Source: Pelobates cultripes
Taxonomy: Eukaryota > Chordata > Amphibia > Anura > Pelobatidae
DNA: 64,000 nucleotides
Assembly: GCA_933207985.1 (NCBI GenBank)
Contig: OW240915.1
Location: 262,134,395-262,198,394, forward strand
Direction: 5' to 3'
Under the pieces are notes generated by a model that saw nothing but the letters and a program-made list of their open reading frames with translations, was not told the origin of the DNA and did no database searches. Position numbers and translations under genes: made by a program. Positions 1-12,400 of this stretch are shown one piece after another (the first letter of the stretch is position 1; each line of letters begins with the position of its first letter).

Positions 1-1776
1 AGGGTATCCTCATAGGGTTAAGTAGTTTAGGGTAGCATAAGAGTGATTTAGGATTAGGGAGGTGTAGATTTCTAGGGGCCACGCCCATGCTGTGTTTAGA
101 GGAATTGGAACAACTGATAAAGGCTATGAGGGTCAGATCATAAACAATATTTCGGGTCAGTTTTAGTGAGCGTTAGAATAATCTACAATGTTTGCCATTG
201 AACAGTATAAAATCCTATGAAACAGAAAGCAAAGGCAGTTACTAGAAACCCTAGTGCTGAAGAGAATGTAGCGGATATAACTCATGATAGCTGCCACTGG
301 TAAGAATGAACTGCTATCATAGCAATTATATGTCTGTGCGGATATTCTAGATATTTCTGTTAAGTCTCACTAGTGAAAGACATCCAGAATAGATTGGTCT
401 CACTGACTGCACTTTTGACACATATAATACTTAAATGTACATTTGATTGGACAAAATGGCTCATTAACTTATGTGCAAGACCTATAAAATTGGATATTTA
501 AGAAAATTTGCACAAATTTAGATCTTGGGATTTGAGAATAGAAGACTTTGTAAAAATCCATATATATTACTGGAGGGTGAAAAATAAGGCAATTTTGACC
601 CTAAAGACATTTCAAAGAAGAACAATTTAGGGCTCTTTACTAAACCTGGTTTTTATGAATTAATATGGAAAAACAAAAACCTGACATTATCACACATCTC
701 CAACAAATTAACATGGTCCTATAACTTAAATAAAAGTTCCAGTTATTTCAAGAGCCTTCAACATTTTTGCAGGACAAGTCACACTAAAATGCTCACATAC
801 ACAAGTATAAATTTTTTTTACAAAAAGGCATATACTGCAATTAGTGTACCCGACATACAGGTTCCCCTAGGGGTTCTACAATGTGCTAGGGTACATTTTC
901 CAATTCATATACTACATGCATTGTGGAGAACACAAACTGTAGTTCTGACTAATTGAAATAATTCTACCTAATAATGTGTTTTCCTGGGCTAACATTACCC
1001 TTATACTTCGAACCTTATTTGAGGGTTTAGTCTCAATGCAAGAATGTGCCACCTACACAGTGAAACTGTATTTATATTAGAGCTTCTGCAGCCATCTTCT
1101 ATTTGTTTCTTTCCGCATTACACAATATATCCTTTAGCAACTTTGTATCAGCCTTCTACTTTCTTTGGGCTAACTGTGGCTCCCTTGACCAACCTTTTAA
1201 TATGAATGGTTGACTATACAACTATTATTCTACATCCTGTCAAGAGTGTTAAGGTTATTTTTGCTTTATTTCGATAAGAAGTTTACTGCAAAAGTTTATT
1301 GGCTCTTTCCATTCTTGGATGTTTAGTAAATATCGCTATTCACCAGTTTCTACCCCTGGACATGTTTGATACTCAAACTAATATATAGCTAACTAAAGAC
1401 TAAATTTCATGTTCTAATTTTATTTTGGAGTAATTGTTTTACTGGTGTCCCTTTTGGGGTACACCTTCTGTATATATTGTGATTTGTTCTGTTGAAATGT
1501 CAATGAACAAGCACTGTAATTAGTTAAAAGTACAATTCTTGAGAGCTACAAGTTTGGTTACCACCATGACTCATGGTATAGGAGACTAAGGCCTTTTTAA
1601 TTTTGACAGCGGCTATAATAAAACACTCAGTTACTGGGCCTTAAGGAATGTCAAAACATTATTATGGTCTCAACGTGATCGTAATAAAAATCATTGCAAA
1701 CACTTTAAACGCAACCAGTTTTTCAACCTTCATGCAAAAATATAGGTGACAAGTTCACTTTTTGAAAAGACAGAAC
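1..1776. other. Unassigned AT-rich flank beyond PLAG1
   Basis: AT-rich sequence without a convincing open reading frame, RNA gene or recognisable repeat. In mammals the next gene beyond the PLAG1 3' end is the intronless MOS; no MOS-like reading frame is visible here, so it must lie further left or be absent. Confidence 0.5.
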
Positions 1777-2342
1777 TTAAAGGATCACTATAGGGTCAGG
1801 AACACAAACATGTATTCCTGACCCTAGAGTGTTAAAACCACCATCTAACACCCCTGGTCCCCTCATGCCTCCATAAATATAACAAAATCTTACTTGCATT
1901 CAAGCCTGAAGCTGTAACTCTGCATGATGTTTGACTCAGAAAAACAAGCAGTCTGCTGACATCATCAGAAGTGATCCAATCACAGTGCTTCCCCATAGGA
2001 TTGGCTGAGACTGACAAAGAGGCAGAGCCAGCATGATTCAAACACAGCCCTGGCATAGAGATGAATTGATTCAATGAATCTCTCTGAGGAAAGTTCAGTG
2101 TCTGCATGCAGAGGGAGGAGACACTGAATGTTTGGAGGCATTTTAGGCAGCCATGACCTAGGAAGGATTTCTAACAGCCATCTAAGGAGTGGCCAGTGAA
2201 GTTATCACTAGACTGTAATGCAAACACTGCATTTACTCTGAAAAGTCAGTGTTTACAGCAAAAAGCCTGAAGGTAATGATTCTACTCACCAGAACAAATT
2301 CAATAAGCTGTAGTTGTTCTGGTGACTATAGTGTCCCTTTAA
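1777..2342. mobile_element. T2/Kolobok-like MITE, TTAA target
   Basis: The 566-bp element is bounded by TTAA on both sides. It begins TTAAAGGATCACTATAGGG and ends with the near-inverse CACTATAG(T)GTCCCTTTAA type of terminus. These termini match the TTAAAGGRR signature of T2-family MITEs known from Xenopus. The interior is related, in opposite orientation, to the elements at 38861-39456 and 40475-41023, sharing the segment around CTGCATGCAGACACTGAA. It has no transposase and depends on one supplied in trans. It lies just beyond the likely 3' end of PLAG1. Confidence 0.85.
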
Positions 2343-5300
2343 AACAAACAAACAAAAAACAACAACATATTTTAAAGATCAAACTGAATTTGAGAAACAC
2401 AGGTTTCTGATGTTTTTACCATGAAAGAATGTTAGTCTGCTAAACTTGCAGAATACAAACTTGTGAATAATTTGACTAACAAAACTAAATGAAAAATGTA
2501 AAAAAGAGAAATACCTAATCATGTATTTGAAAATGAGCCACACCGTTTCCCCAAGTTTAAAAAAATATATCTTTTGCAGTTCTACATTCAATGAAAAATG
2601 AAATATATGTATACAGAGAGCTTAGTAGTTTGTGAATTTATTGTTATTAGGTTTACTGACACTTACGTAAATCTTTCACTTCACATAAAGTTCACTTGTA
2701 TGCACCCTTATTACCGTTGTGTAGAATCTACTGAAACTGCTAATGCTTTCTAATAAGATGACAGTCATACAAACTATAAATGTGTCATGTACTTGTGCAG
2801 TCTGGCAAATTAGTGTATTTTCTCCACTTGTAATTTAGTTCTCTATTCTCTTGGTACTACACTTACCTATATCTGGTTGATAGTTAAACAATCTACTGAA
2901 CCTCCCCCCCACAAAATGTTGTGATTATATTTAATATGTAGTCACTTATACGTCGCCAGGCATTCATAAATGTTACAAATAGAATAATCTTAGCTACTCG
3001 TTTTAACTAGAGATATGCTTAGTTGAAACGGAGCTCACATAATTAATAAAGCATTGGTTTCATAATAGATAAGAAGAACTGTAAATTCTAAATCTTAGAA
3101 AAGTGTTCTCTACCAAGTGTCCTCATGGCTTGTGATCACTTAAGCTGCAATCTTTTGCAAAATGTATTTAAACATCATATGTTTAACACCCTACAGTGGT
3201 TAAATCGAGAAAGAAAACAAACACAGCATAAATAGAACAGTCTATTAAAATGGCAACCATTGGTTGAATGTCATCTAAAACCATTCTGTAATTTTATTGA
3301 TTTTTGTGGATTTCACATATTTTGTACAGCAAACACTGTAGGCAATGAGAAGCTGCAGCACTACTGTTAAAATAGCAGCAAAAAAGTATCTTAGTTTCAG
3401 AAAATCTGGACAATAAATAGTCTGTCTCTTTGGATGTGAATGCTTAACATGAAGAATTGCCGCAGCTTCATAATGTGATTGCTATTTTACATAGCTTATA
3501 CACAAAAATATATATGTAATCTTTTGTCTATATTTTATACAAATACAACAGTAGTTTGTGAATACATTGTAAGTACATTTACATAATAAGCAACACAACT
3601 TCCCATCTCTTGATAATTTTTTTTCTTTAAATGCAAGAAGGATACACAAAATTCAGTCTGGAATGCAAATATCTTCTATTCTGACTGTGAAACCATTATA
3701 AACTAAACTTTTTTTTTAAATTTATTTATTTTATATTTTTTATTGTTTAGTATTTGTGAGTCCAAATAGGATTTCCCACTAAAATCAGGAAAAAAAAAAA
3801 GTAAAAAACAAAAACACAACACGAGTCAGAAGCACATCTATTTTGAATACTTTCTCATGTTATGTAGACAGGAGAGGGCTTCTCAATATACAACGTGATC
3901 TTCATTCCACACTCTATATTATGCCCATTTTCATTAATTGTATGTTTACATGACAAACTAAAGCTGGGTGTGATATAGGAAAAAAAAAATAAAAAAAAAA
4001 ATGAATGGCATATCCGCGACCTTTCCTTTATTGGCAAGTGCATATTAATACGCTGTGGTGTTGTACAAAGTTCAATAGAGGCAAACTAAATCACAGTATA
4101 AAAATATATCATACAACTATTGCTATAATAAAACAGTCTTTTTCTATGGGTAAAGATACATATGTAAGTGACAAGAGGTTGTAGCACCATGAGAGAATTA
4201 TATCCCAAATTACATTAGCAGCATGATGATCCAAAAGAACAATATTGCAGGAGTGTTTTTGAAAACCTAGGATAAAAACATTCATTCATTGACTGACTAT
4301 ACCACTGAAGCTTATACAGAAAATGTTTACATAGGATGAGTGACCACATAATCACTTCCATGGCTAGGTAACTTATCAAAAGATACTGACTTTCCATGTA
4401 GTAAGATATTCTTTAACGTACACAATGACCATCCAAAATACAGTTTTCCCAGTGATAATATTGTGGCACTTGAGGAGTGAGCATTTTGTATTTTGATATA
4501 CAGCCGATTATATACATATATATGTACCTGTAAATATATTACACATGCACATATTGCTAGGCTGAGTGTGTATATGCATATGGCCATTTGTACGTTATAT
4601 TTATATCAAATCTACACAAAATGCTAATTTTTTTTTTTTAAAAAGAAAAGAAAAAAACTACTGTTTGGAACATCACTAAAAAGGCAGCAAGTCTTGATTC
4701 TTGTAAACCTATTCAATAAACATTGGAACTTTTAACTTAGAATCCTTTGCAATACTCCACAAATGTGTCTGGCAGCAAAGTGTTAAAACAGAGACACTGA
4801 TTTTGTGCAATATAGCAAACTGACAAGCAAAAACTGTAAATAAAGATGTACCTGTTTTAAACTCTTATTTATCATTTTTGTACAAAAAAGTATTATTAAC
4901 CAAGGTCTACAAATCGATCATCTAATGGTACATGAAACATGTAAAGTAAGATTGTATGATCAGCATTACCTTATTTTTTTCATAAAAGGTTCAATTGCTT
5001 TTAAAAGTGCTATATTCTTGTAATGTGTAAAAGTCAACCAAGCTTAATTTTGCAAAATATTGGCCTCTGACACACATTTAGCTAACTAGGCAAACAATCC
5101 TGATAGAAACAAAAAAATTAAAAAATTTAAAATGCTATAAACATTCATAATCTTAATGCAATGAATCCGCTCTGGCTCATTATCAGTCAGCATAGGTTTC
5201 TTTATAAAATAAAATACAAAAACAATTGTACTGGCTAAACTGAATATACTCAACACAAGAGGAGTGAGACATGACATATAAATACAGGAAATAAATGCAT

Positions 5301-7306
5301 GTTGCAAAGAAACTGGTTAGAAAGGCTGCAAAAAACAAAACAAAACAATAATTCTAAACCGAGAAAAAAAGAATCAGAGTTCTGTGATACTCTGAAAAGT
5401 GTCACACTAAACGACTGTCCACTGCGTGTGTCAGTTACTGGACAGGAGAATCTCAATATATGCAACAGGAAGTGGGGCTACTTAAGGCATTAAGAAAGTA
5501 ACTGCTACTATATCTTAGAATAAGGGTAAGACAAATACAAAACTATAGCCTTTCTGAAGCCATGATGACCTACTGAGGTTCAACATATTGTCTTGATTTT
5601 GTCTTAAAAAGAAAATCTCCAAATAAAAACGCGAAAGTGTAATAAAGGGTGCTTGCGTTTGTGCATTATATGTATTTTATACATACATATTTTACACACA
5701 TACACAAAGAAAACATAAAAATGTAAAATAACATTCTATATCCCATTATGAACTCAAACATATTATACTAAATTATAAATATATGGCACTTAAATTTATT
5801 AGAAAATCAAAATTTGAGGTGTGATTAAAGTGGACTCCAGCTTAAACATGGTGATTTCACAATTAAATTTTGTTCAAATATCAGGTGTAAATGTTTCTAG
5901 GTAGTCTAGCGTAAGAAAAGCACTTTTCCCCCCCCGCTATATAAATTTTTTGCTATATTTATTAAAACAATTTTATATGGGAATGAGAACAGTGGATAAA
6001 AGCCATCAAAAAAATGCTCTGGAACAAAACCAAAATAATTTTTTTTTTAAAATACATTAAAAAAAATTCAAAAATCAGAGAGCATGCTTTAAAATAAAAT
6101 ATGAATACGAGTATGAATATTTTGTAATATCCCCAAAATGGTTTTAAGCTAACTTAAATATTTTCAAATATTCCCTTCTGAATTTTGTGCTGTATTTGAG
6201 AAAAAAAAAATAGAAAGGCACTCGAACATTAGTTGTTCAATGAAAGCCAACAATTTGTTTCATAGAAACTATACGAAGCCGTAATAATCAGAGTTGAATG
6301 CATACATTTGAAATGCGCACAGATTGTTTAACCCTGATGAAAAGGAGGGGGGGGAAGCATTTTGTAAGTGTTAAAGGTACTTACTACATAATGCCATTAG
6401 AAGAAGAAAATACTGTTAGACACACAATATTTACAAAGTATAGAAAATATAGCTTTAGACTAACAAAATATAATGGGAATGGTAATTCCCCTTAATGCAG
6501 AGGCAGGCATCCTGTTTTCTCAGCAGCTATTTGACAATTCCAAGGAGATTTGCAGTCTCAGAACAGCTAGCTGGCAACTATTAGCCCCCCCCATGCTGTA
6601 ATGTCTATTTATGCCTCTGCCATATTTTTTTTTAATCTAGTGTATATAATAACAAAATCTATATATATTAACCATGTAATTCTTCTTAGGTAATAGACTG
6701 ACCCTTTCCTTAACGCATTAAGTTAGAAAACCATAAAGGGGCAGTTAGCTACTGTGTTAGTCAAAGTGGTGTAAGCAATATGCTTTTACTTAACTCCTAA
6801 GAGTCCTGTTTTGAAATCTTGGAAAGGGGGAAAAAAAACCAAACCAAGTATTTTGCAAGTGCTGGCAGCATCTATCTGTTGCTTGGCAGTACAACTCCAC
6901 TACAACAGATATCCACAATAAAAAAAAAAAAAAATTACATAATTTACACTGGCTTATTGAAGGCACAAATTGAGTTAATTACTCCTAGCCTGAGGCCATC
7001 TGCTATAGACTGCTATAGCAAGGGCAAACTAACTTGTGCTTAAGGCTTCTTTGCTTCTACAAAGGAGCATCACGCAAATGGGGTTAACAAATTATACACT
7101 AGAGAGATAAGATTATGCCAAACTGAAAAAAAAAATATATAGATTTCTATAGAAAGTGCTACCAATTTAGCTCATTTTAAAATTCCTGCATGATAAAATA
7201 GAACCACTAAGTAAGCCAAAATGCAAGAGTACATTTTAAATAAATGTTTGGCGCATACTGAATGTTCTACATTTAATTTCTGTAAAACATTTTCCAATAA
7301 AAACTG

Positions 7307-7406
<100 letters not shown>

Positions 7407-7550
7407 CTGTACCTTGCACTCAGACTCCAATTCCCAAACCGGGTGCACTCCCAGGGCTCCAAGTATCCAACTGATAATATCAAAGGTTGCACTCACGGAT
7501 TCATTAAAAAATTAACTTTTATTAAATCTTCCTAAAAAAAAAAAAAAATA

Positions 7551-7583
7551 GATGTTTCAGTCCTACTTGAGGACTTTCATTAG
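7551..7583 (-). ncRNA. Decayed hammerhead motif, inverted partner
   Basis: Minus-strand partner of the motif at 7590-7630. It keeps the same stem II and GAAAC, but its core reads CUAAUGA (7583-7577): invariant G5 is replaced by A, which should abolish catalysis. It is followed by AUC in place of GUC. This copy lies on the PLAG1-sense strand. Confidence 0.55.
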
Positions 7584-7589
7584 GATCAT

Positions 7590-7630
7590 AATTCTGATGA
7601 AAGTCCTCAAGTAGGACTGAAACGTCGATT
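7590..7630 (+). ncRNA. Hammerhead ribozyme motif, complete core
   Basis: Core CUGAUGA is at 7594-7600, followed by one extra A. Stem II is AGUCCU/AGGACU (7602-7607 with 7613-7618) with loop CAAGU. GAAA follows at 7619-7622, then CGUC at 7623-7626, giving a GUC cleavage triplet with predicted cleavage after C7626. Stem I is AAUU (7590-7593) with GAUU (7627-7630), including one U.G pair. Stem III is only the palindrome ACGU, so cleavage would probably need a dimer, as described for minimal Penelope-element hammerheads. All invariant core bases are present. The weak stem I and the extra A9-adjacent base lower confidence in activity. It is antisense to PLAG1. Confidence 0.6.
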
Positions 7631-7686
7631 TTTTAAGGAAGATTTAATAAAAGTTAATTTTTTAATGAATCCATGAGTGCAACCTT

Positions 7687-7729
<43 letters not shown>

Positions 7730-8097
7730 TTGTTTTTTTTCTGAACAAAATAATAGTTCAGCCAATTATTTATAAAAGATAAGATTTTTGCAAATATATA
7801 AAAAATTTCTGCTAAATTCTGAGATAGAGATTTTCTCTTTCTTAAATCAAATCAGAACTTATAATGAATTTTATGTTTCACGTATCCATGAAGTCAATGT
7901 TTGAGCAATTTAAATACTTTCCCTACCAGGCTGCGGAAAATGCATGTTGACTAAAAAGAAAGAATCTATAAAACCCAACCTTAAACCATTAAGAAAATAC
8001 ATTTATAAAAAACGTGAACAGCTAAAAATTTACTGGCTTAATGAGATTGTTATTGTATAAACTATTAGAGGTGTTTCAAAGTCTTTTGTTGGCACTA

Positions 8098-8101
<4 letters not shown>

Positions 8102-8135
<34 letters not shown>
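8102..8135. repeat. (AT)n microsatellite
   Basis: Short pure AT dinucleotide tract about 40 bp from the PLAG1 stop codon, inside the 3' UTR. Confidence 0.95.
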
Positions 8136-8143
<8 letters not shown>

Positions 8144-8173
8144 AAAAAAGCTAAGGAAATCTCTTATTTATTC

Positions 8174-9434
8174 CTATTGGAAAGCTTGATGAAATCTTGG
8201 CAATGTGGTGGTGGTATTTAAACTGCTTGTGAAAGCGGAGGACAATGAGTGTAGAGAACCAAAACACATGTTGTTATTGCTAGGGTCTTGAGTATCCTGT
8301 GGTTGTGGTGCGAGCTGTGCCATTGAAGAATGGGGATCCTCTTGAGAATAGCCCATCCCTAAATGTCCTACCGATACAGGAACATTGTATGGTGGACCAT
8401 TGGAAGGTATGAAGTTGAACAACTGATTAAAGTCTAATGAAGATGGATTAAGAGGTTCACTAATAGAAGCAGAACTTTTCGATAAGGGTACTCCATCAGT
8501 GCAATCAGCTAATGGCACTACTTGAGGATCTAATCCTAATTTTGAGGAGGAAGATGGGGAATCTTGGGAGGAGGGTGGCATGCCACTTTGCAATTCCATT
8601 AAGTAACTTTCAATTTCCCCTTTCAACGGCTGATCTTTGTCAGACAACGACAATGAGTATGAGGTAGAATTGAGTGGGTATTTCAGAGAAAGTTGGTGAG
8701 AAGGATGGACAGGGTCCATGTCTAGCGGGCACGTTATACCCAAAGGCAATGACGAAGCAACCATTTGGTGAGTAGTTGAGGAACTCTGCATGGACTGAAT
8801 TTGTGTGTTGTAGAGATTCAACTGCAAACTGTTTGTAAATGGCTTGGATGTCAACTCATTGGTAGATAGAGACATCACGGGAAGAAGCTCATCTTTAATT
8901 GGAACACTGCAGGTAAAGTGATCTAGGAGGTCCATGGGTTCAGTTTTAACTTTTAGCAGTTCTTGATTATGACTTTTCTTCATATGACGAGTTAGATGAT
9001 CCTTACGTCCAAACCTTTGTGCACAATACTGACAAAGGAAGTCTTTTCTCCCAGTGTGCACTACCATGTGTCTGCGGACATCTTTCCGTGTGTAAAAGCG
9101 CCGATCACAATGCTCACATTGGTGTTTCTTCTCCTTAACACCACTGGAAGATTTGCCTGCATGGGTCTTTAGGTGTTCCAAGAGGACCGTTGTGCTTTCG
9201 AAAGTCTGCAAGCAAACTTTACAGGTAAGATCTCCACTTGTTGCAGCATGCAACGCCAAATGACGTTTAAATCCAAGTTTGGTGTTGTAATTTTTCCCGC
9301 ATTCGTCACACTTGAATGCCTCTTTATTCGGATCATGAGTATGAAGGTGATTCTTTAGGTGATCTTTTCGGTGAAACATTTTCTCACAATAATTACACTT
9401 GTGGGTTTTCTCTGGAGAATGAGTAGCCATATGC
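8174..9434 (-). CDS. PLAG1: PLAG1 zinc-finger transcription factor, terminal coding exon
   Basis: This exon encodes residues 81-500 of a 500-residue PLAG1, the same length as human. The acceptor CTGTATTTAG precedes G9434, which completes the split Arg81 codon; the stop TAG is at 8176-8174. It finishes finger 2 and supplies fingers 3-7 at about residues 92-114, 121-143, 150-172, 185-207 and 213-236. After the fingers come VKTEP (Lys244) and IKDE (Lys261), matching the two SUMO-acceptor motifs known in PLAG1. A Ser/Pro/Gln-rich activation region ends in TTTTLPRFHQAFQ. PLAG1 is a nuclear activator that binds a bipartite GC-rich site and induces growth genes such as IGF2. The reading frame is intact. 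The open frame extends upstream to 9559, but that part is intron. Confidence 0.97.
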
Positions 9435-12400
9435 CTAAATACAGATAATCCAATAAGTAATAATTTTAACCAAAAAAATGGCAATGCACAATTTTCAAAA
9501 TATATTAAGGAGAAAACACAAAAGTACACATTATACAAACACAAAACTTTTTGGAACACATCACATTTACATCAACCAACGAGACCTATATACATTTTAG
9601 AACATCAGCCTGGGGAGAAATGTAAAATTGATAGGTTAAGTCAATAAAAGTCAAGCAGAACATGGTTGCATTGTTGTACTGACATTGGTAAAATAACAAA
9701 CATTGGTAACAAAAATAAATAAAATAAAAAAACAGTTAATTTGTATTTGAAATTCACAATCATCAAAAATAACGAAAGCATTAATAAGCAGGGATAACAC
9801 TGTGTGATTTCAATCAAAATATACACAAATGTTTACAAATCCATGTACTACCCACTTCAGATTGTAAAATGTAGCCCTTCAACAATTTGCATTGAAATGG
9901 TCATAAAACCGGCAGATAAAGTCTACCATACTATTAGGGGGGGGAAGGGAACCCGCAAAAAAACAAAAAAAAAAAAACTAAATCTCAGGAAGCTATAATG
10001 ATACAGTGGAATAGGTCTGCTGGATCACGTGACTCTAAAAAAGAAACCCCCACCTCCCCACCCTTCCCACTAAATTTACATAACCTATGCAGATTAAACT
10101 GGTTCTGTCGCCTTCCCAAATGCTCACCTAACTGGAGGCATCCATCTTGGCCTGACTTGCATGATAAATTCTCCCCATTAATTTATTCCACCACTTTGAT
10201 TGAAGTGGATATGTCCTGGTAGCTTTAGAAGGAAGGAGTGAAAAGGGAGGTAAGCTCAGATCAGATCACAAATGCAGAATTACCAACAATATAAGTTTTG
10301 CCACAAAGATGTATCAGAGTCTTGAGAAACAAAAATGTCTCTAATACATCCAAATAAGTGCATGGATTGTCCAAGCACTTGGTTTAGTTGGCTTTTAAAA
10401 ATAATTTTATTTAGCATAAAGCTCAAAGGTAAGAGCCCAATGTTTTAAAATGTTCTTTAAAAAAACAACAACAGATTAAAAGACAAATACATATGCAAGA
10501 ACACATATGTGACTATAATGGCTTGGAAGCCTAGTTCCTGCTACCAATAGCATCAAGGCATGCACAGCACCACTCGTGAACCATAAATATTTATAATGAG
10601 ATTTGCAACATACATTTGTGAACTAAAAAGCATCTAATACTCTATACTGACATACTAGCAATATACTCCTAAACACGAACAAAAAGTTTCTGAAACGGTC
10701 TACCCAGACAGCTCCAAATTACATATGATTTACATATGTTAAGTGAAAAAGTGAATCACCATAATAACGAATTATGGTGTTCGTATGACTTCTTTATGCT
10801 TTATAGAATTGTAAGGGGAAGGAAGCTGGTTTAGAAAAGCTAATCAGCTCCTTATTTTAACCTGTGGTGCACAGTCTGCCCAGTCAAGTGGGTTGTGTAC
10901 ATCCCCAACCCTGACACTATTAGCTCAGCATTGAATTGGGGGATATCCAGTATGTACTGTAAAAATCATTGTGTGAATGATTTCTGCCCCTTTAATTAAA
11001 CTGAAAAATCAGTGAGTAAACTGTTAGGGTGTGCGGGATTTTTACTTTATGTGAAATGGAAGGCAACAACTATACAGTTTTTACGGTTTCTCCCTCCCTC
11101 CCCAGCCCACACTTGGCTTCCTCTAGGAGCTTCCATTCTTCTGAGCTAAATCCTGCTGGAAGGTCAGCTCATTGGTGAATGTCAGCTGATACATTTTAGC
11201 TAATGAGCTAAGCCCTACTTCGTCAGGGTTAACTCATGGCTAAGAGCTTCAAGCTGAGAGATGGCTGCATTGGAGGGAGAGGTCAGTGCCTGGTATATCC
11301 CAAGTAAGTAGTCAGACCATTACTAATTTTACTACCTACATGGATGGTCGGGGGATGCTAGGGCACTTTTGGTGTGCTGTAGTGTTCCTTTTATACACTA
11401 CTACCTATCCAAATAAGTCTTCCTTCATCAATAGATGCACTAGGCTGTACTCTAAGCACTGGCACACTCACAAACATCATATTATATTCAAGTTTGGGAG
11501 TGTGTCACTGCTTAGACAACAGTCTAGTGTGCTTAATGGTGAAGGAAGACTTTTTATTTTAGGTAAAAGTAATAAAGGAACACTCCAAACACCATAACCA
11601 CATCACACTGTGCTAGTGGTTATGGTACAAAGAGTGCTCCGTGACTCAACCATCCACATAAGTAGTAAGTCCATTTAGTAACAATATGCCTTCTTAACTG
11701 GGGTCCGCCAGGTACTGTACCCTGCCTCCACTGAAGCATCCACTCAGCCTGAAGTGCTCTACCAACCCAGGAAAAGCAGGGCTTAGGGCATTAGCTGAAA
11801 GCTATCAGCTGACTATCTCAACAAATGAGCATACCTGTCTGGCATGGCTTAATTCAGGAGAGCCAACAGTAGCTCCTAGCAAAATCTTCCCGGCTCTTGA
11901 TTCATGCTAAAAGGAGGTGGTGTACGGCACGCGGCAAACTCCAATTAAAAAGTCAAACCGTTACAAGAGAAATAACTAATCAACTAATCTATAAACTATA
12001 CTTGCACAGTAAACACAATTACAGAAAGTCTCTTAGTAAAGGGACTAAGATTTTTAAAAACTGAGGGAATAATAGCTGAAATCCCAAAGTACATAGGTTT
12101 GGTTATGCCACTTACAGAAATCCACCTGTATAAGTTAATCATTCCCATAATTAACAGCTACTATTTCCATTCTCACTCTATTTAAGACTAACATTAAAGA
12201 TGTGACCACTGCACCAACCGTACACGAGTAGCAGATTCAATTTGAGGTGGTGTCCCTCTTACTGCTGCAAACATCAACACAATTACTCATGAGAAGAAAA
12301 TATGCATTTCCATCTCCTTGAAAGAGAATGAAGATCATCAGAACTAAACTGGCCCACTATTTAAAATAAAGCAAACTTCTTCCTCTAGTTCCACCAGAAA

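Larger units (their letters stand above)
7477..7694. repeat. Palindromic retroelement-like terminal repeat pair with hammerhead cores
   Basis: Two arms of about 100 bp (7477-7583 and 7594-7694) are near-perfect inverted copies separated by about 10 bp. Each arm carries, from the centre outward, a hammerhead-ribozyme-like core, an AT-rich segment around TTAATAAAAGTTAA and an outer end around TTGCACTCA. AT microsatellites flank both sides. Inverted terminal repeats with hammerhead motifs are known from Penelope-like retroelements, but no reverse transcriptase lies nearby, so the assignment is inferred. In PLAG1 mRNA this would fold into a long hairpin about 500 nt after the stop codon. Confidence 0.8.

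Noticed and set aside
9435..9559. N-terminal extension of the terminal-exon frame beginning MFQKVLCLYN
   Set aside because: It is intron read-through; the conserved acceptor at 9436/9435 and the phase-matched upstream exon show the true structure.
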